Part shown: positions 16,696 through 28,809 of the stretch, one piece after another
Layout: each line of letters opens with the position of its first letter
How positions within the stretch are numbered: the stretch's first letter is position 1
Assembly: GCA_003116995.1 (NCBI GenBank)
Contig: BDSL01000149.1
Coordinates: forward strand, 120,620-184,619
Length of the DNA: 64,000 nt
Direction: 5' to 3'
Source of the DNA: Yamagishiella unicocca
Lineage: Eukaryota > Chlorophyta > Chlorophyceae > Chlamydomonadales > Volvocaceae
Program-made: the position numbers and the translations under genes
Notes under the pieces: generated by a model
What the model saw: only the letters and a program-made list of their open reading frames with translations
Databases searched by the model: none
Told to the model about the DNA's origin: nothing

Positions 16696-19466
16696 TTAAA
16701 CAATCGATGCCGTGACCTCCGCGACCTCCGTGACCTCCGCGACCTCCGTGACCTCCGTGACCTTCGCGACCTCCGCGACCTCCGTGACCTCCGTGACCTT
16801 CGCAACCTCCACAACCTTCGCGACTTCCATGACCTCCGCAACCTCCACAACCTCCACAACCTCCGCAACCTTCGCGACCTCCGTGACCTTCGCAACCTCC
16901 GCAACATTCGCGACTTCCGCAACCTCCGTGACCTCCGCAACCTCCGTGACCTTCGCGACTTCCGCAACCTCCGCAACCTCCGCAACCTCCGCAACCTCCG
17001 TGACCTCTGTGACCTTCGCAACCTCCGTGACCTTCGCGATATCCGCAACCTCCGTGACCTCCGCAACCTCCGTGACTTCCGCGACCTCCGTGACCTTCGC
17101 AACCTCCGCAACCTCCGTGACCTTCGCGATATCCGCAACCTCCGTGACCTCCGCAACCTCCGTGACTTCCGCAACCTCCGTGACCTCCGTGACCTCCGCG
17201 GGAACGCTACCAACAGGCGACGTGACCTCCGCGACCTCAGTGACCTCCACGGGAACGCTACCAACAGGCGACGTGACCTCCGCGACCTCAGTGACCTCCA
17301 CGGGAACGCTACCAACAGGCGATGCGACATCCGGGACATCCGCGGGCAAGCTAACAACAGGCGGTGCGATCTCTGCTGGCACACCACCAGCAGGCGATGT
17401 CATCTCCACGTGAACGCTACCAACAGGCGATGCGACATCCGGGACATCCGCAGGCAAGCTACCAACAGGCGGTGCGATCTCTGCTGGCACACCACCAGCA
17501 GGCGATGTCATCTCCGCAGGAGCGCTGTCAACAGGCGATGTCATCTCCACGGGAGCGCTGTCAACAGGTGATGTCATCTCCGCGGGAGCACTGTCAACTG
17601 GCGATGTCATCTCCGCGGGAGCGCTGTCAACAGGCGATGCAACCTCCGCGGCGGCAAGCGGCCTCGTTTCCACAGATGTGACATGTGAAATTTTCATTCG
17701 CTTAACGCTTTTCTTTGCCGCGTTATCGACTCCAAATCGGGAATTTAGCCGGGCGTCCATCATATGCTGAATCTCCTTTCGCACTTCCCTGCGTAGTTGT
17801 CCATCCGTAGACGCGACCCAGCTCGGGAGGATGACGATGTACGACTTGCGTCGGTTCATGCTTCGCATGTCCTTGAATTCATCATTAATGCTGATGCGAA
17901 ACTCTTCGAGCTGCAGTAACCCGTCACGCACCGAGACACTCCCAGATGCCATGCCCTGCAGGATGTTCTGAACGACATCACACACGGCCTTCTTGAGGAC
18001 CTTCTGCTTCTTGTCCCACGCTCCTTCGCTCTCTTGGTCAAACAAGTACTTGTTGTACGCAGCCTCGTCAATCAGGTCAAGGAGGAACATCTTTGATAGC
18101 TTCAGATCAATGGTGCGACTTGTTCGCGACTCTCCAAAGAAGGTGTTCGCCGTCTGCATGGCGACTGCAATGATGCCCTCTCCATTGTCCTCCAACGTGC
18201 GCTGCTGCACAAACGCGCTGACCTCCTCCTTCTTGAACTCCCGTGTCTCATGAATCCACTGTGATGCAATCAAGGCTGCCTCCTCATCCACGCCCTTGCA
18301 GCCCTCAAGGATGTTGCCCGTCTTCCAGCTGAAGCATGTCGCACATGAAGGGCAGAAGACACTGTCCCAAGCACTCTCCCTGCAGATCACCACGCCACAG
18401 CCCGTTCGTGGACACCTTCTGGTCTCAACGAGGGTCTTCTTGGTGTTCTTGGAGGTTGAAGTTCCGGGCATCACGTCCTCAGGGGGCTCCTCAACGGGCT
18501 CCGATGATTGAGGTCCTTTCTCGATGGGCTCTGACGAATGCGAAGAGGGGGCAGCACCAGGGCCGAAGATGTCGCAGAGGGGACAGTGCCCGTTGTACAT
18601 GTAGCCTCTGCACTTGGGAGCATTGAAGCACTTGCGGAGTGCGACATCTCCTCCATAGGCTCCCTCTGACTGCTTCGTGACCGCAATCACCTCCTTCTTT
18701 GGCCTCTTTGCAGCGGGTCCTTCCACATCCGTCGCCACACGCTTTTTCTTGGTGGTCAACTTGTCGATGATCTCGTCACGAGCCCGATTCTTAGATTCGT
18801 GCTCCGAGATGTACTTGGACACTTCCACGGGATTGAATGTCAGCGGCTCTTGTATCGCCGTTTGCTGAAGAGGATCTCCAATGTCCTTTCCGGGTGGTGG
18901 CTTTGTGATCTGCAAGGTCTGCAAAACGTCACGGTACTTCTTGACCTGGGCATCGTGGTACTGGATCTTGTCCTTCATGACAGAGCGACCCAGCTCCTTG
19001 ATCAGTTCCGTCTGAGCAGCGTACGTCTCGGGTTCCTGCTTCAATCGCACCAGCTGGTTCAAGCAGCACTCGAAGGGTTCCTTGTGATTGGGCATGAACA
19101 CCATGAAAAGCTTCTGGTAGGTGTTGTACTCGTAGTCACATTGGTAGCACTTGGGCAGGTAGTCCAAGGTGGACATTCCAGCTTTTCTTGCTCTGACATT
19201 GAAGGTAGCGACCATGCATTTTTGGCATAGCATCTTTTCGCAACCGTTGCAACTAATAAGCTTGACATCCGCCATGCGAGAGGTCTGTGGTTCACGTAAT
19301 GCTATTGTTAGTAACAAAACAAGTAACAAATTACAAAGATAACAAAGATAACAAAAAAGAAAACAAAAGACCTCACCTTTGCCGTCCCGCACATCGCGCA
19401 GCCATTTGTCTCCGTGGTGTCGGTGCTCTTCTCGTCGTCAGAAATACTGTAGGGGTCCATTGACAT
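16696..19466 (-). CDS. Multi-zinc-site protein with V/T/E-repeat tail, spliced (19466..19377, 19284..16696)
   Basis: The uninterrupted frame starts in intron-like sequence. A 30-codon exon from ATG 19466 ends at AAAG|GTGAGG, and the acceptor CCACAG lies at 19285; the joined frame is phase 0. Splicing unites one zinc site: CAMC from exon 1 with [12 protein letters not shown] and CYQC from exon 2, a RING/PHD-like cysteine pattern. A second cluster (CFNAPKC..CPLC) and a third ([25 protein letters not shown]-like) follow. The last 330 residues are [15 protein letters not shown] repeats, then about 170 residues of VTEVAEV repeats. A ubiquitin-ligase-like or nucleic-acid role is possible; the cysteine spacing does not settle it. 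Confidence 0.75.
16705..17210. repeat. Expanded 6/9/12-bp tandem array inside a gene
   Basis: About 500 bases of ACCTCCG(T/C)G-type units in phase with the minus-strand reading frame (Val-Thr-Glu-Val-Ala-Glu), followed to 17660 by longer units of about 60 bases carrying the PVDS/PVGS motif. Confidence 0.95.
19285..19376 (-). other. Spliceosomal intron (92 nt) in multi-zinc gene
   Basis: Donor GTGAGG, acceptor CCACAG, T-rich interior on the minus strand with TTGTTATC-like repeats. Phase 0. It lies between two halves of a zinc-binding site. Confidence 0.8.
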
Positions 19467-19775
19467 ATGCGGACTTCTAGCGTTTTAGAAGTTCTGGCCG
19501 AACAACGAAACAAATCATCACTTAATGTCACGATTGTGTTGTTTTTTGTATGTTTTTTGTATGTTTTGTTTGTTGTTGCATGTTACCTGGCCTATTTATC
19601 CACAACAAACAAATATGTTGTACGATTGTACGACCGTACGACCGTACGACCGTACGACTGTACTGCAATCAATTGTACGACATAATTTATACTATATGAT
19701 CCCTCGCATATAGAGTCCTCGCACATAGAGTCCTCGGATATAGAGTCCTCGGATATAGAGTCCTCGGATGTAATA
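19467..19775. other. Divergent promoter region with short repeats
   Basis: 309 bases between two divergent genes. It contains a CGACCGTACGAC tandem run (19626-19665) and four copies of an ATAGAGTCCTCG unit (19709-19767). No gene is supported. Confidence 0.7.
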
Positions 19776-21068
19776 ATGATGTCTTCGACCACCTCGACCA
19801 AAACACAGTCGTCTTCCCCAGCACCAAGTGTATGTGTCGATATCTCTATTCCTTACATTGATGTACACAATTACGATCGGGGACTGCCGACGAAAAATGC
19901 ATATGTAGGGAATGGACGTTATTTTGTTTCACACACAAGTAACTTGTATTTGGCTGAGTACAACATCGTGGCTTTTGTGGATCCGGGCAAGCTGACTGCG
20001 CAATACTATGTCAAGCCAGTTGGCATGCTCAATGGGGAGTCGGATGACGACCTCACTAACCCTGACAATTGGGACAGCAGTGGGACCTTTTTTTTGCCGG
20101 ATTTGGGCACACTCATTGAGACACACAATGAGCACGTGGAGCTTGAAGTGTCATACGCCTTCTGCGTGCACGACAGTCATGAACACATACAGTATTATCC
20201 AACATTTGAAGACGCCCAAGCAGGCTACAAGACGGTTATGAACACAACATTTCGCGACTCGACAATGTATGATGAAACAATTGCCAACAACTTCTACGAT
20301 ATCCTGAACAAGGAGATTCGCGTGCGGATCACATTGAAGCCAAGACATGAAATAAATGGAGCCGCTGTGACAAAACTTATATTCTACAGGCGGGGTTACG
20401 GCCCATACCTCAGCACAGGATTCAAGTCCTTCGGTGTGATGATACCCGAGATCAACATGAAGTTATCATTCATCCGACGGCACTGCTCAGAGATCAAGGG
20501 AGAACCTATGACGACTGCAATTCAGCTTTGCCTCGATACATCTAAGTCTACGTACATCTACGAGGTCAACATGGATTGCTGCCGGAAACTCGCACCCCAA
20601 CTGTACCGGATGTGGGAGATGACGCGTCGAAACAGCTATACCCCGAAGGTCATGCTGTCGCTACAGCGCTCCACACATCAATATTTCGAGAATGCCCTCT
20701 TTCTCACGCTAATCATGTCAGAAGACGGGGCCAGCATTGTGGCCATCTCCAAGATTCTGCGTGCCGAGTTAATCCGGCAGCCAAAGAACTTTTACAGGAT
20801 TGTGAATGAGGTGGCACACATGTGGTCAATCGAAGCTCTGTCAGAGCTAGCTGATATGATTTTGGAGTCAGTCGTCCAGTTTTACGACGAAGTTGCACTG
20901 GAGGCCCTTGTGAGCCTGTACAACGCACTCACTATCGGCAACCCATACTCGTTGCAAAACTACTTGGAGGATTCAATCACTGAACACAATCGCACTGCTG
21001 GACTCGCTTCCCTAATTAGATCAGCAGGGGCATGGACCTCGTGCAGCAGGCAACAGCGCATTGGATAA
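19776..21068 (+). CDS. Unknown 430-residue protein
   Basis: Starts at the first of two ATG codons at 19776. After an S/T-rich leader of about 25 residues, the sequence is strand-rich with many aromatic residues (RYFVSHTSNLYLAEYNIVAFV, YYVKPVGM). A helical C-terminal region follows from about residue 290 (ALFLTLIMSEDGASIVAISKILRAEL; LSELADMILESVVQFYDEVALEAL). The mixture could suit a structural protein, but no capsid signature was recognised. No membrane segment or catalytic motif is seen. Confidence 0.75.
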   Translation: MMSSTTSTKTQSSSPAPSVCVDISIPYIDVHNYDRGLPTKNAYVGNGRYFVSHTSNLYLAEYNIVAFVDPGKLTAQYYVKPVGMLNGESDDDLTNPDNWDSSGTFFLPDLGTLIETHNEHVELEVSYAFCVHDSHEHIQYYPTFEDAQAGYKTVMNTTFRDSTMYDETIANNFYDILNKEIRVRITLKPRHEINGAAVTKLIFYRRGYGPYLSTGFKSFGVMIPEINMKLSFIRRHCSEIKGEPMTTAIQLCLDTSKSTYIYEVNMDCCRKLAPQLYRMWEMTRRNSYTPKVMLSLQRSTHQYFENALFLTLIMSEDGASIVAISKILRAELIRQPKNFYRIVNEVAHMWSIEALSELADMILESVVQFYDEVALEALVSLYNALTIGNPYSLQNYLEDSITEHNRTAGLASLIRSAGAWTSCSRQQRIG

Positions 21069-21096
21069 GATTCTAGCTACAAGATGTTCACAGCCG

Positions 21097-23526
21097 CTAA
21101 TCATCACAGCCGCTATGATCCTCCGATGCAGCAGGCTTTGGCGATCGCGGAGGACGTGGTTGTCGTGGCGGTCGCGGTGGCCGTGGGGGTCGCGGTGGTC
21201 GCGGTGGTCGCGGTGGTGGTCGCTTATTACGTGATGAAGGAGGTGCAGGCGACCCCATCAGTGGACTCGGAATCGGTGGTGGCGGCTTCACCGTTGGACT
21301 CGGAGTCGGTGGTGGCGGCTTCACCGTTGGACTCGGAGTCGGTGGTGGCGGCTTCACCGTTGGACTTGGAGGAGGTGGCCTAGCCTTTGGGCTTGGAGGA
21401 GGTGGCTTAGCCTTCGGACTCGGACTCGGACTCGGAGGAGGTGGCTTAGCCTTCGGACTCGGACTCGGACTCGGACTCGGAGGAGGTGGCCTAGACGTTG
21501 GATTTGGAGGTGGTGGCCTAGCCTTTGGGCTCGGGGGAGGGGGGTATGATGACATGCATGCAGGGTCATCTTTGTCAATCATCCCGTTGCAATCATTATC
21601 AATCCCGTCGAAGCAATCATCTTCTATGAGAGAGGTCTTTCTGCAGATATCGAGCAGGGCACGTTTTCCATCAGTGCTCCTAACAGTTATGTTGATACCT
21701 CCGCCACCGGACAGATAGTTTTGGGACTCAAAGAATGGAGATGTCCAGGACTGAAGAACTTTTAGAGAGGCAACATATGCCGACTTTAGATACGCGGGAG
21801 AAGTCTGTGATCCATTGTAGATGTAGATGTGCACTTGATTAGTCATTGTCAGTGGTACCGCGCTATCATACCCCCCGACACTCTCATTGCGCACACGGTA
21901 CCCGATGAAATACACTGGTATGCTTACTGCGGATTGAGTGAGGTTGGCGTTTAGGTTCACTATTATTATGTTCTTGTCCTTCAGGGCGGGAGCTGGGAGG
22001 TTGAGGTTCTCGATATGACCGTCTTGCTGTAGGAACGTGGTGGTAGTCAGGTTGTAAGCAATGGAGCTATATCCCGCACGATAGCGATATGGTGCATTGT
22101 GACACATGAGCCCGGCAGAATCCCTGCCTCCACCCCCATTTCCCATGAAGTCAGTGGGGTCGCCGTACTCTAATGCACCCTGAGTAGCATGGTGAAGCCC
22201 AAAGTTGTGCATGAACTCATGCATCGCAATCCAGAGGTCACCACTAAGGGCCCGAATGCGAAGAAAGGAGCTACAGCGCGCAAACGGCCTGTCAGAACAA
22301 TCAAGGTCGGCGAGACCAGCCCACATACACTTCGTCGCAACAGGAAGGAGGAAGACGCGTCTCAACCGCTTGTCCCACTTCAGCAATGTGTTGAGCTTGG
22401 TGTTGGTCAGCGCTAGGGTTTTGACGTAGTCATTGGTGGCTCGTTCCCACTGTATGAATTCGGACATCTCGCAGAATTGCGACATGTCCCAAGTGTCAGC
22501 GTAGGTTGTGTTCTTCCGAGATGTGACAATGGCATTGGGCTCTCCTGGCTTGGGCCACGGAACACCCCCACGACAAGGCACCTTGACAGGTCCAACAATT
22601 ATGGTGTTCTCAGCCTTAAACAGTGTCCTGTTGAAGGAACACGTCTCATAGTAATTTTTGATGTTGTTGGGAACCTTGCTAGGAGAGAAGAGTGCGTCTT
22701 GAAGGACCTCGTTGGTCATCGGTGGGCCCCAACGTGGATCAGAACTGTTGCATTCCTGCATGTCTAAGATGTAAAAGATGGTCCTCAGCTCAATTGCCGT
22801 GCCCGAGAAAAACTCCTTCTGACCACTGCCACCGTCAATGACAGAAAAGTCCTTGAGCTTCAGCGTATCCAAGATACCGCCGCCACCAGTCTTTTGCAAG
22901 AGGCGCCTATTCATATTGTAGTCATTGCGAGTGAAGTCATATGCGCTTGTAGACTCTAGAACAATGCGAGCAACGGTGTCACTTTGGAGGTCATGCTTTT
23001 CGGCAAATTCTTCAGCATCTCGTCCTGTAGCAATTGTCAATGCTGGAAGCTCGCAATTTGGGTCATCTGTTGGGTAACCAAGGCTATCATCAAGCACCTG
23101 TCCGCATTGCACAAGCACTTGCATGGCATCTGTGTGTTCCAGGGCTTCAACATCGTCTTGGCCATTATTATCATTGTCATCATCATAATTATTATCATAA
23201 TCAATAGGTGGTGGGGAAACCTCTAAACTACTGGACGGGGGTGATGGAAGTGGAGGTGGTACGGGTGCAGGCGGGGGTGGACGCTTCTTCTTGGGAAAGC
23301 GTGCAGTCATGACGCGGAAGTTGCCATCACCTTCAATCCGTGTCGTCATCGTCGAGGCTGTCAGTTTTCTCAACTGATACGCGAGATTTACCGGGGAGTT
23401 TACATGAGAGTTTACATGAGTGTTTACAGCTGGGTTTTTAATTCCTCCAGTAACAACACTGGCGGCGGCGCCATTGCCTATCGACCCACTCATCAAAATT
23501 AAACATTGCACAAAGACCTTCAGCAT
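21097..23526 (-). CDS. Gametolysin-type (M11) metalloprotease with proline-rich tail
   Basis: 809 residues. A signal peptide is suggested by the first 25 residues. The catalytic core has the zinc motif HEFMHNFGLHH (HExxHxxGxxH, near residue 435), followed about 15 residues later by EYGDPTDFMG, the Met-turn region characteristic of peptidase family M11. M11 gametolysins of volvocine green algae digest the hydroxyproline-rich cell wall. Near residue 635 is a DGIDNDCNG calcium-binding-like motif. The C-terminal 150 residues are SPSPKAKPPPP / SPTVKPPPPTP repeats like algal pherophorins and extensins. A secreted or virion enzyme acting on an algal wall is the natural inference. The tail could bind wall material. 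Confidence 0.85.
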   Translation of the reverse strand: MLKVFVQCLILMSGSIGNGAAASVVTGGIKNPAVNTHVNSHVNSPVNLAYQLRKLTASTMTTRIEGDGNFRVMTARFPKKKRPPPPAPVPPPLPSPPSSSLEVSPPPIDYDNNYDDDNDNNGQDDVEALEHTDAMQVLVQCGQVLDDSLGYPTDDPNCELPALTIATGRDAEEFAEKHDLQSDTVARIVLESTSAYDFTRNDYNMNRRLLQKTGGGGILDTLKLKDFSVIDGGSGQKEFFSGTAIELRTIFYILDMQECNSSDPRWGPPMTNEVLQDALFSPSKVPNNIKNYYETCSFNRTLFKAENTIIVGPVKVPCRGGVPWPKPGEPNAIVTSRKNTTYADTWDMSQFCEMSEFIQWERATNDYVKTLALTNTKLNTLLKWDKRLRRVFLLPVATKCMWAGLADLDCSDRPFARCSSFLRIRALSGDLWIAMHEFMHNFGLHHATQGALEYGDPTDFMGNGGGGRDSAGLMCHNAPYRYRAGYSSIAYNLTTTTFLQQDGHIENLNLPAPALKDKNIIIVNLNANLTQSAVSIPVYFIGYRVRNESVGGYDSAVPLTMTNQVHIYIYNGSQTSPAYLKSAYVASLKVLQSWTSPFFESQNYLSGGGGINITVRSTDGKRALLDICRKTSLIEDDCFDGIDNDCNGMIDKDDPACMSSYPPPPSPKARPPPPNPTSRPPPPSPSPSPSPKAKPPPPSPSPSPKAKPPPPSPKARPPPPSPTVKPPPPTPSPTVKPPPPTPSPTVKPPPPIPSPLMGSPAPPSSRNKRPPPRPPRPPRPPRPPRPPRQPRPPRSPKPAASEDHSGCDD

Positions 23527-23675
23527 TGTTTATCAGAGAACCCCAAAATAGTACTCTCCTTAGAGACTTATTTGATAATAAATAATGGAGGTGACACGAA
23601 ATGTGCTTTTCGTTATTGTCTTTATTGTAAACAGAAGCATAGTGGAGAAAAAAGACATGGATATAGGGCATATGC

Positions 23676-23736
23676 GAGGTCCAATGATGAAATCGAGTGG
23701 AGTACATTGATAAAATCGAGTGGAGTACATTGATGA
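23676..23736. repeat. Near-tandem GATAAAATCGAGTGGAGTACATT repeats
   Basis: About three imperfect copies of a 21-bp unit (AATCGAGTGGAGTACATTGA) lie directly before the RNase H start codon. Confidence 0.8.
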
Positions 23737-24500
23737 AATCGAGTGCGACAACAATGGACAGCACAACAACAAAAACACTTACTGTTTTTGTGGATGGTGC
23801 ATGTACTCATAACCATGCAAAAGACAAATCTATCTGCTGTGCAGCATACGGAATCTTTGTATGCGATGGTCATCCATGGAATGAAGGCACATCTCTGCCA
23901 TCGGGTATTCGTGCGACTAATCAATCAGCGGAGCTATATGCTTTCAGGACCATACTAAAAAAATTACTAGATTGGAAATCTTCTCCACCGATAAAAGTAA
24001 TTGTGAAAACAGACAGCTTGTATGTCGTCAAGATATACACAACGTGGGCACGGCAGTGGGAACGAAATAACTGGCAGAGGAAAACGCGACACAAGGGCCT
24101 CCAGCCTGTGCAAAATCTGCAGCTCATCAGAGAGAGCTATAACGATTTGCAGAAACTCAAATTACTAAATGTTTGGGTTAGTCTCACACATGTGCCAGCA
24201 CATCGGGCGAAACCAGAAGGTGGTTGTTCAAATAGTTCAAATAGTTCAAATAGTTCAAATAGTTCAAATAGTTCAAATAGTGAAGCATTTCAAAATTGGT
24301 ATGGAAATATGCAGGCTGATCGCCTTGCTCGAGAAGCCACTAGTAATAAAACGCCACGAATAGGTGACATCATATCAGTAGTACATCACCCTATACAATC
24401 TTCTCCAAAAAAGTCGAACCAATTAAATAACAATAATAATTATAATAACAACAATCAGAGCCTTGACAGGTGGTTAGTCAAATCAAACAATCTGCAATAG
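23733..24500 (+). CDS. Ribonuclease H (RNase H1 type)
   Basis: ATG at 23733 (a second at 23754). The RNase H fold is clear: first strand with catalytic Asp in VFVDGACT, Glu in SAELYA, Asp in KTDSLYVV, and the last Asp in QADRLARE. An N-S-S repeat of about six units (24227-24285) is inserted before the final catalytic helix, replacing a loop. The C-terminus is N-rich and ends in LDRWLVKS. It cleaves RNA in RNA-DNA hybrids and would remove primers or transcripts during replication. RNase H genes occur in several NCLDVs. The hybrid-binding domain of many eukaryotic RNase H1 enzymes is not present. Confidence 0.88.
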   Translation: MKSSATTMDSTTTKTLTVFVDGACTHNHAKDKSICCAAYGIFVCDGHPWNEGTSLPSGIRATNQSAELYAFRTILKKLLDWKSSPPIKVIVKTDSLYVVKIYTTWARQWERNNWQRKTRHKGLQPVQNLQLIRESYNDLQKLKLLNVWVSLTHVPAHRAKPEGGCSNSSNSSNSSNSSNSSNSEAFQNWYGNMQADRLAREATSNKTPRIGDIISVVHHPIQSSPKKSNQLNNNNNYNNNNQSLDRWLVKSNNLQ

Positions 24501-24546
24501 GATGGTTGGTTAAAAAAATTAGGATTTAGGGTGCACGACGCGAGAA

Positions 24547-24744
24547 TCAGCTCAAATATCTTGTGGTTATAGTATCCTTTCTGAATGGCACATCGGAATC
24601 TATGGCCTTCGCATCTGCTCCTTCTCCCAATAGAATTTGGACCACCTCTGCGTTTCCGTTCTTTGCAGCACTCACATGGTGTGCATCTCTCGCAGAGACA
24701 TAATCTCCTTTTCGTGCAGCCGTGTCCGAGGGCGAGGATGCCAT
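24547..24744 (-). CDS. Ankyrin-repeat fragment
   Basis: A 65-residue frame with one good ankyrin repeat (HHVSAAKNGNAEVVQILLGEGADAKA) and part of another before it (DTAARKGDYVSARD). It is far shorter than typical ankyrin proteins and ends abruptly, so it is either a remnant or a decoy single-repeat gene. Its start codon lies in the target duplication of the element at 24750, which now separates it from any original promoter. Confidence 0.5.
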   Translation of the reverse strand: MASSPSDTAARKGDYVSARDAHHVSAAKNGNAEVVQILLGEGADAKAIDSDVPFRKDTITTRYLS

Positions 24745-24749
24745 AGGGT

Positions 24750-24830
24750 CAGTGTTGTGCCCGTATTAACTAAACCTTAAGTTTGTTTTACAAAGTGATT
24801 TAAGGGTGTATTATTACGGGCACAACGCTG
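24750..24830. mobile_element. Family-1 MITE, full copy, TSD CATAGGGT
   Basis: An 81-bp element with both inverted ends (CAGTGTTGTGCCCG... and CGGGCACAACGCTG), flanked by a perfect 8-bp duplication CATAGGGT at 24742-24749 and 24831-24838. It is inserted six bases upstream of the ATG of the ankyrin fragment. Confidence 0.95.
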
Positions 24831-24953
24831 CATAGGGTCATTTTACAAGCAAGTCATGCGTTTTTTGTCCGGGTTTGTATGGAATGCAGGATGTCTTAAA
24901 ACACACAAAATGTCTTGCGATTCCGCCATATTCTGAGAATGAGATTTGCAATC

Positions 24954-25562
24954 TTACAAGTGAACAGAATTATCAGGATCAGGATCGGCCACAATGCCAA
25001 TTAACGCGTCGGGCCTGAAGTCATGTTCATCATCGCAGTAGTCAACCATCGGGTAGTCGACATCGGGGATGTGGAAGTGTGATTGAACCAGACAGTCACA
25101 CGCAATCAGGTGGATGTATTCCTCGTATGTGTGATGCATGTTGCGCTTCATGTGGAACACTGCGTAGTCTAAAAGTGATCGGCGGTAGCGTTTAATGATC
25201 TGCTCCGCGCAAAGAAATACATCCATGGTAGCGTACTGTAAACTGTTGATGGTCTGTCGCAGGGTGCGACTTGTGGTGGTCACATGACCACCTTCATCAG
25301 GACTAACAACTCTAACTGTGCCAAAGTCGTCGTTGCACGGACTGAATTTGTCAATGAGAAAGGTGGACAGGACGCCAAAAGGACTTGTCGGCCCCTCAAA
25401 AAGATCACCGGTCTTGCTCCATTTTTTTATATGGAACTTGTACGCTGTGCCCTGGCAAGAAAAGGATGCTGTGACAGCATAATTGTCTTTTATCTTGATG
25501 TCAACACGGGTATTTGCGCCCGCAATAGGTGTGTGAAAGTGACCATTGAATAATGCAGCCAT
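24954..25562 (-). CDS. Unknown 202-residue protein
   Basis: ATG at 25562. The first 100 residues look strand-rich (VDIKIKDNYAVTASFSCQGTAYKFHIKKW). The second half is helical, with clustered His/Cys/Asp residues (NMHHTYEEYIHLIACDCLVQSHFH) that could bind metal but fit no motif I know. The end is acidic. No close neighbour relation is visible. Confidence 0.75.
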   Translation of the reverse strand: MAALFNGHFHTPIAGANTRVDIKIKDNYAVTASFSCQGTAYKFHIKKWSKTGDLFEGPTSPFGVLSTFLIDKFSPCNDDFGTVRVVSPDEGGHVTTTSRTLRQTINSLQYATMDVFLCAEQIIKRYRRSLLDYAVFHMKRNMHHTYEEYIHLIACDCLVQSHFHIPDVDYPMVDYCDDEHDFRPDALIGIVADPDPDNSVHL

Positions 25563-26613
25563 ATCTTGTACTTATTTAATAGGTATTTAACCAACTCACA
25601 TTTGTTGCGCCTTTATGTTGAAGTTGTATACCTGGGAATTGGATCACCATTGACAGACGCCCACACATATATCAGGGAGAATCAATTCCATGCATATCTT
25701 CAAACTCTCTGTTCAGTCTCTTACGACACATGTCAAATTTTGGATTGGAGATTGCGGTGCGCCACGCGCGCTGGATTACTGTGGCAGCACAGGTTTTTAC
25801 ACTTTGCGACACTACACTGTACCAATGGTGCTCTTAATAGGCAATGACCTCATCTGTGGACATGTGGGGCCACCACTATGGGTTAGACCCGGTTCAAGAA
25901 TTAAATAGAGATACTTGAAGCCATATCGATTTCGACTAAATACAACTTTATCAAAACGGTCATCAAGACCAACACCATCTCTCCAATCCGGCACAATCGA
26001 CGGCTCAGCTCAGCGCAGGCGGACAGGCGTGCGTGCAAGGGGAACAGGAGCGCATCCTGTTAACGTGCAGTTGAACTGGTCCATATGAACTGGTCCACTC
26101 GTGACATCATTACGACGTTTGCAACCTCCCCGCTGACTTAAATCAATTTGTAAAACAAACTTAAGGTTTAGTTAATACGGGCACAACGCTGCATACGACC
26201 ACTCAACAATTTTTAACAATGTTGAGCGTGAAATTGTTGTTGTTAGAAGTTTAAGATCATCAGAACAACGCGAGCTTACGCACAGTCAAACAGTTTTCAT
26301 TACTTCAACGTCATAACAATTCTGAGTCGTGTGGGTCAGACATGTCATTTTCGCCTCCTGCCCTGCCCTGTACGGAGCTACAAAACGACAAACGGACGAG
26401 TTGTAGTCTTTCTGCTCTCCTGCGCCTCCACTATGTTCGATATTCGTCGAGACAACCGAAATACTGCAAGGCCTGAGCGTATGTCTTCTTCACGTAGCCA
26501 CTGACAGGGCCGAGACAAGGCGGCGGCGCTACCCCAGCTGGTCCAGTAGTCAACACGAGGTGCGTACTTTGCAATGATGTCGTAACCCACTAGCAGCAGT
26601 ATCAGCCAACACC
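25563..26613. other. Long intergenic region with truncated MITE
   Basis: About 1 kb with no convincing gene. It has a truncated family-1 element at 26137-26191 and a short repeat of TGAACTGGTCCA (26072-26097). A 72-codon frame at 25690-25908 has no recognisable features. Confidence 0.6.
26137..26191. mobile_element. Family-1 MITE, right part only
   Basis: Matches the consensus from CTTAAATCA through AAACTTAAGGTTTAGTTAA to CGGGCACAACGCTG. The left inverted repeat is gone. Confidence 0.85.
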
Positions 26614-28506
<1,893 letters not shown>

Positions 28507-28809
28507 TTAGACACACAGTAGAGGAACATCAAAACTTAGAGGCGAATTCATGCGGAATGGCGAGTGACTTGCCAAATAGTACTTGATTACATTTTTGCTG
28601 CTGTTCTGAAGTTGAGGACGTCGATGGGTCATCGTCATGTTGTCATTGTCGTCTCTGCCATTGTTTCTGCCATTGCCGTTATTGCCGTTATTGCCGTTAC
28701 CACCCCGCACCCTTTGTAGGGATTTATTTAACGTACGTTGAGTTCCTTGCCTCTGTCTACTTACAAATTTGTGAGCTTTTTCCCGCTTTTGTCGTTTTTG
28801 TGATGTCAT
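28507..28809 (-). CDS. Small basic N/G-rich protein
   Basis: A 100-residue frame. The first 35 residues are strongly basic (SQKRQKREKAHKF, RQRQGTQR), followed by GNNGNNGNGRNNGRDD repeats. The composition suits a small nucleic-acid-binding protein, but the repeats alone could keep the frame open, so reality is uncertain. No family is recognised. Confidence 0.4.
   Translation of the reverse strand: MTSQKRQKREKAHKFVSRQRQGTQRTLNKSLQRVRGGNGNNGNNGNGRNNGRDDNDNMTMTHRRPQLQNSSKNVIKYYLASHSPFRMNSPLSFDVPLLCV

Noticed and set aside
16515..17387. Long R/S-rich minus frame and S/V/T-rich plus frame across the repeat array
   Set aside because: Both are produced by the tandem repeat of the multi-zinc gene read in other phases; only the zinc-gene frame continues into unique sequence with cysteine motifs.
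25690..25908. 72-codon plus frame in the 25.6-26.6 kb gap
   Set aside because: No motif, no neighbour relation; could be chance.
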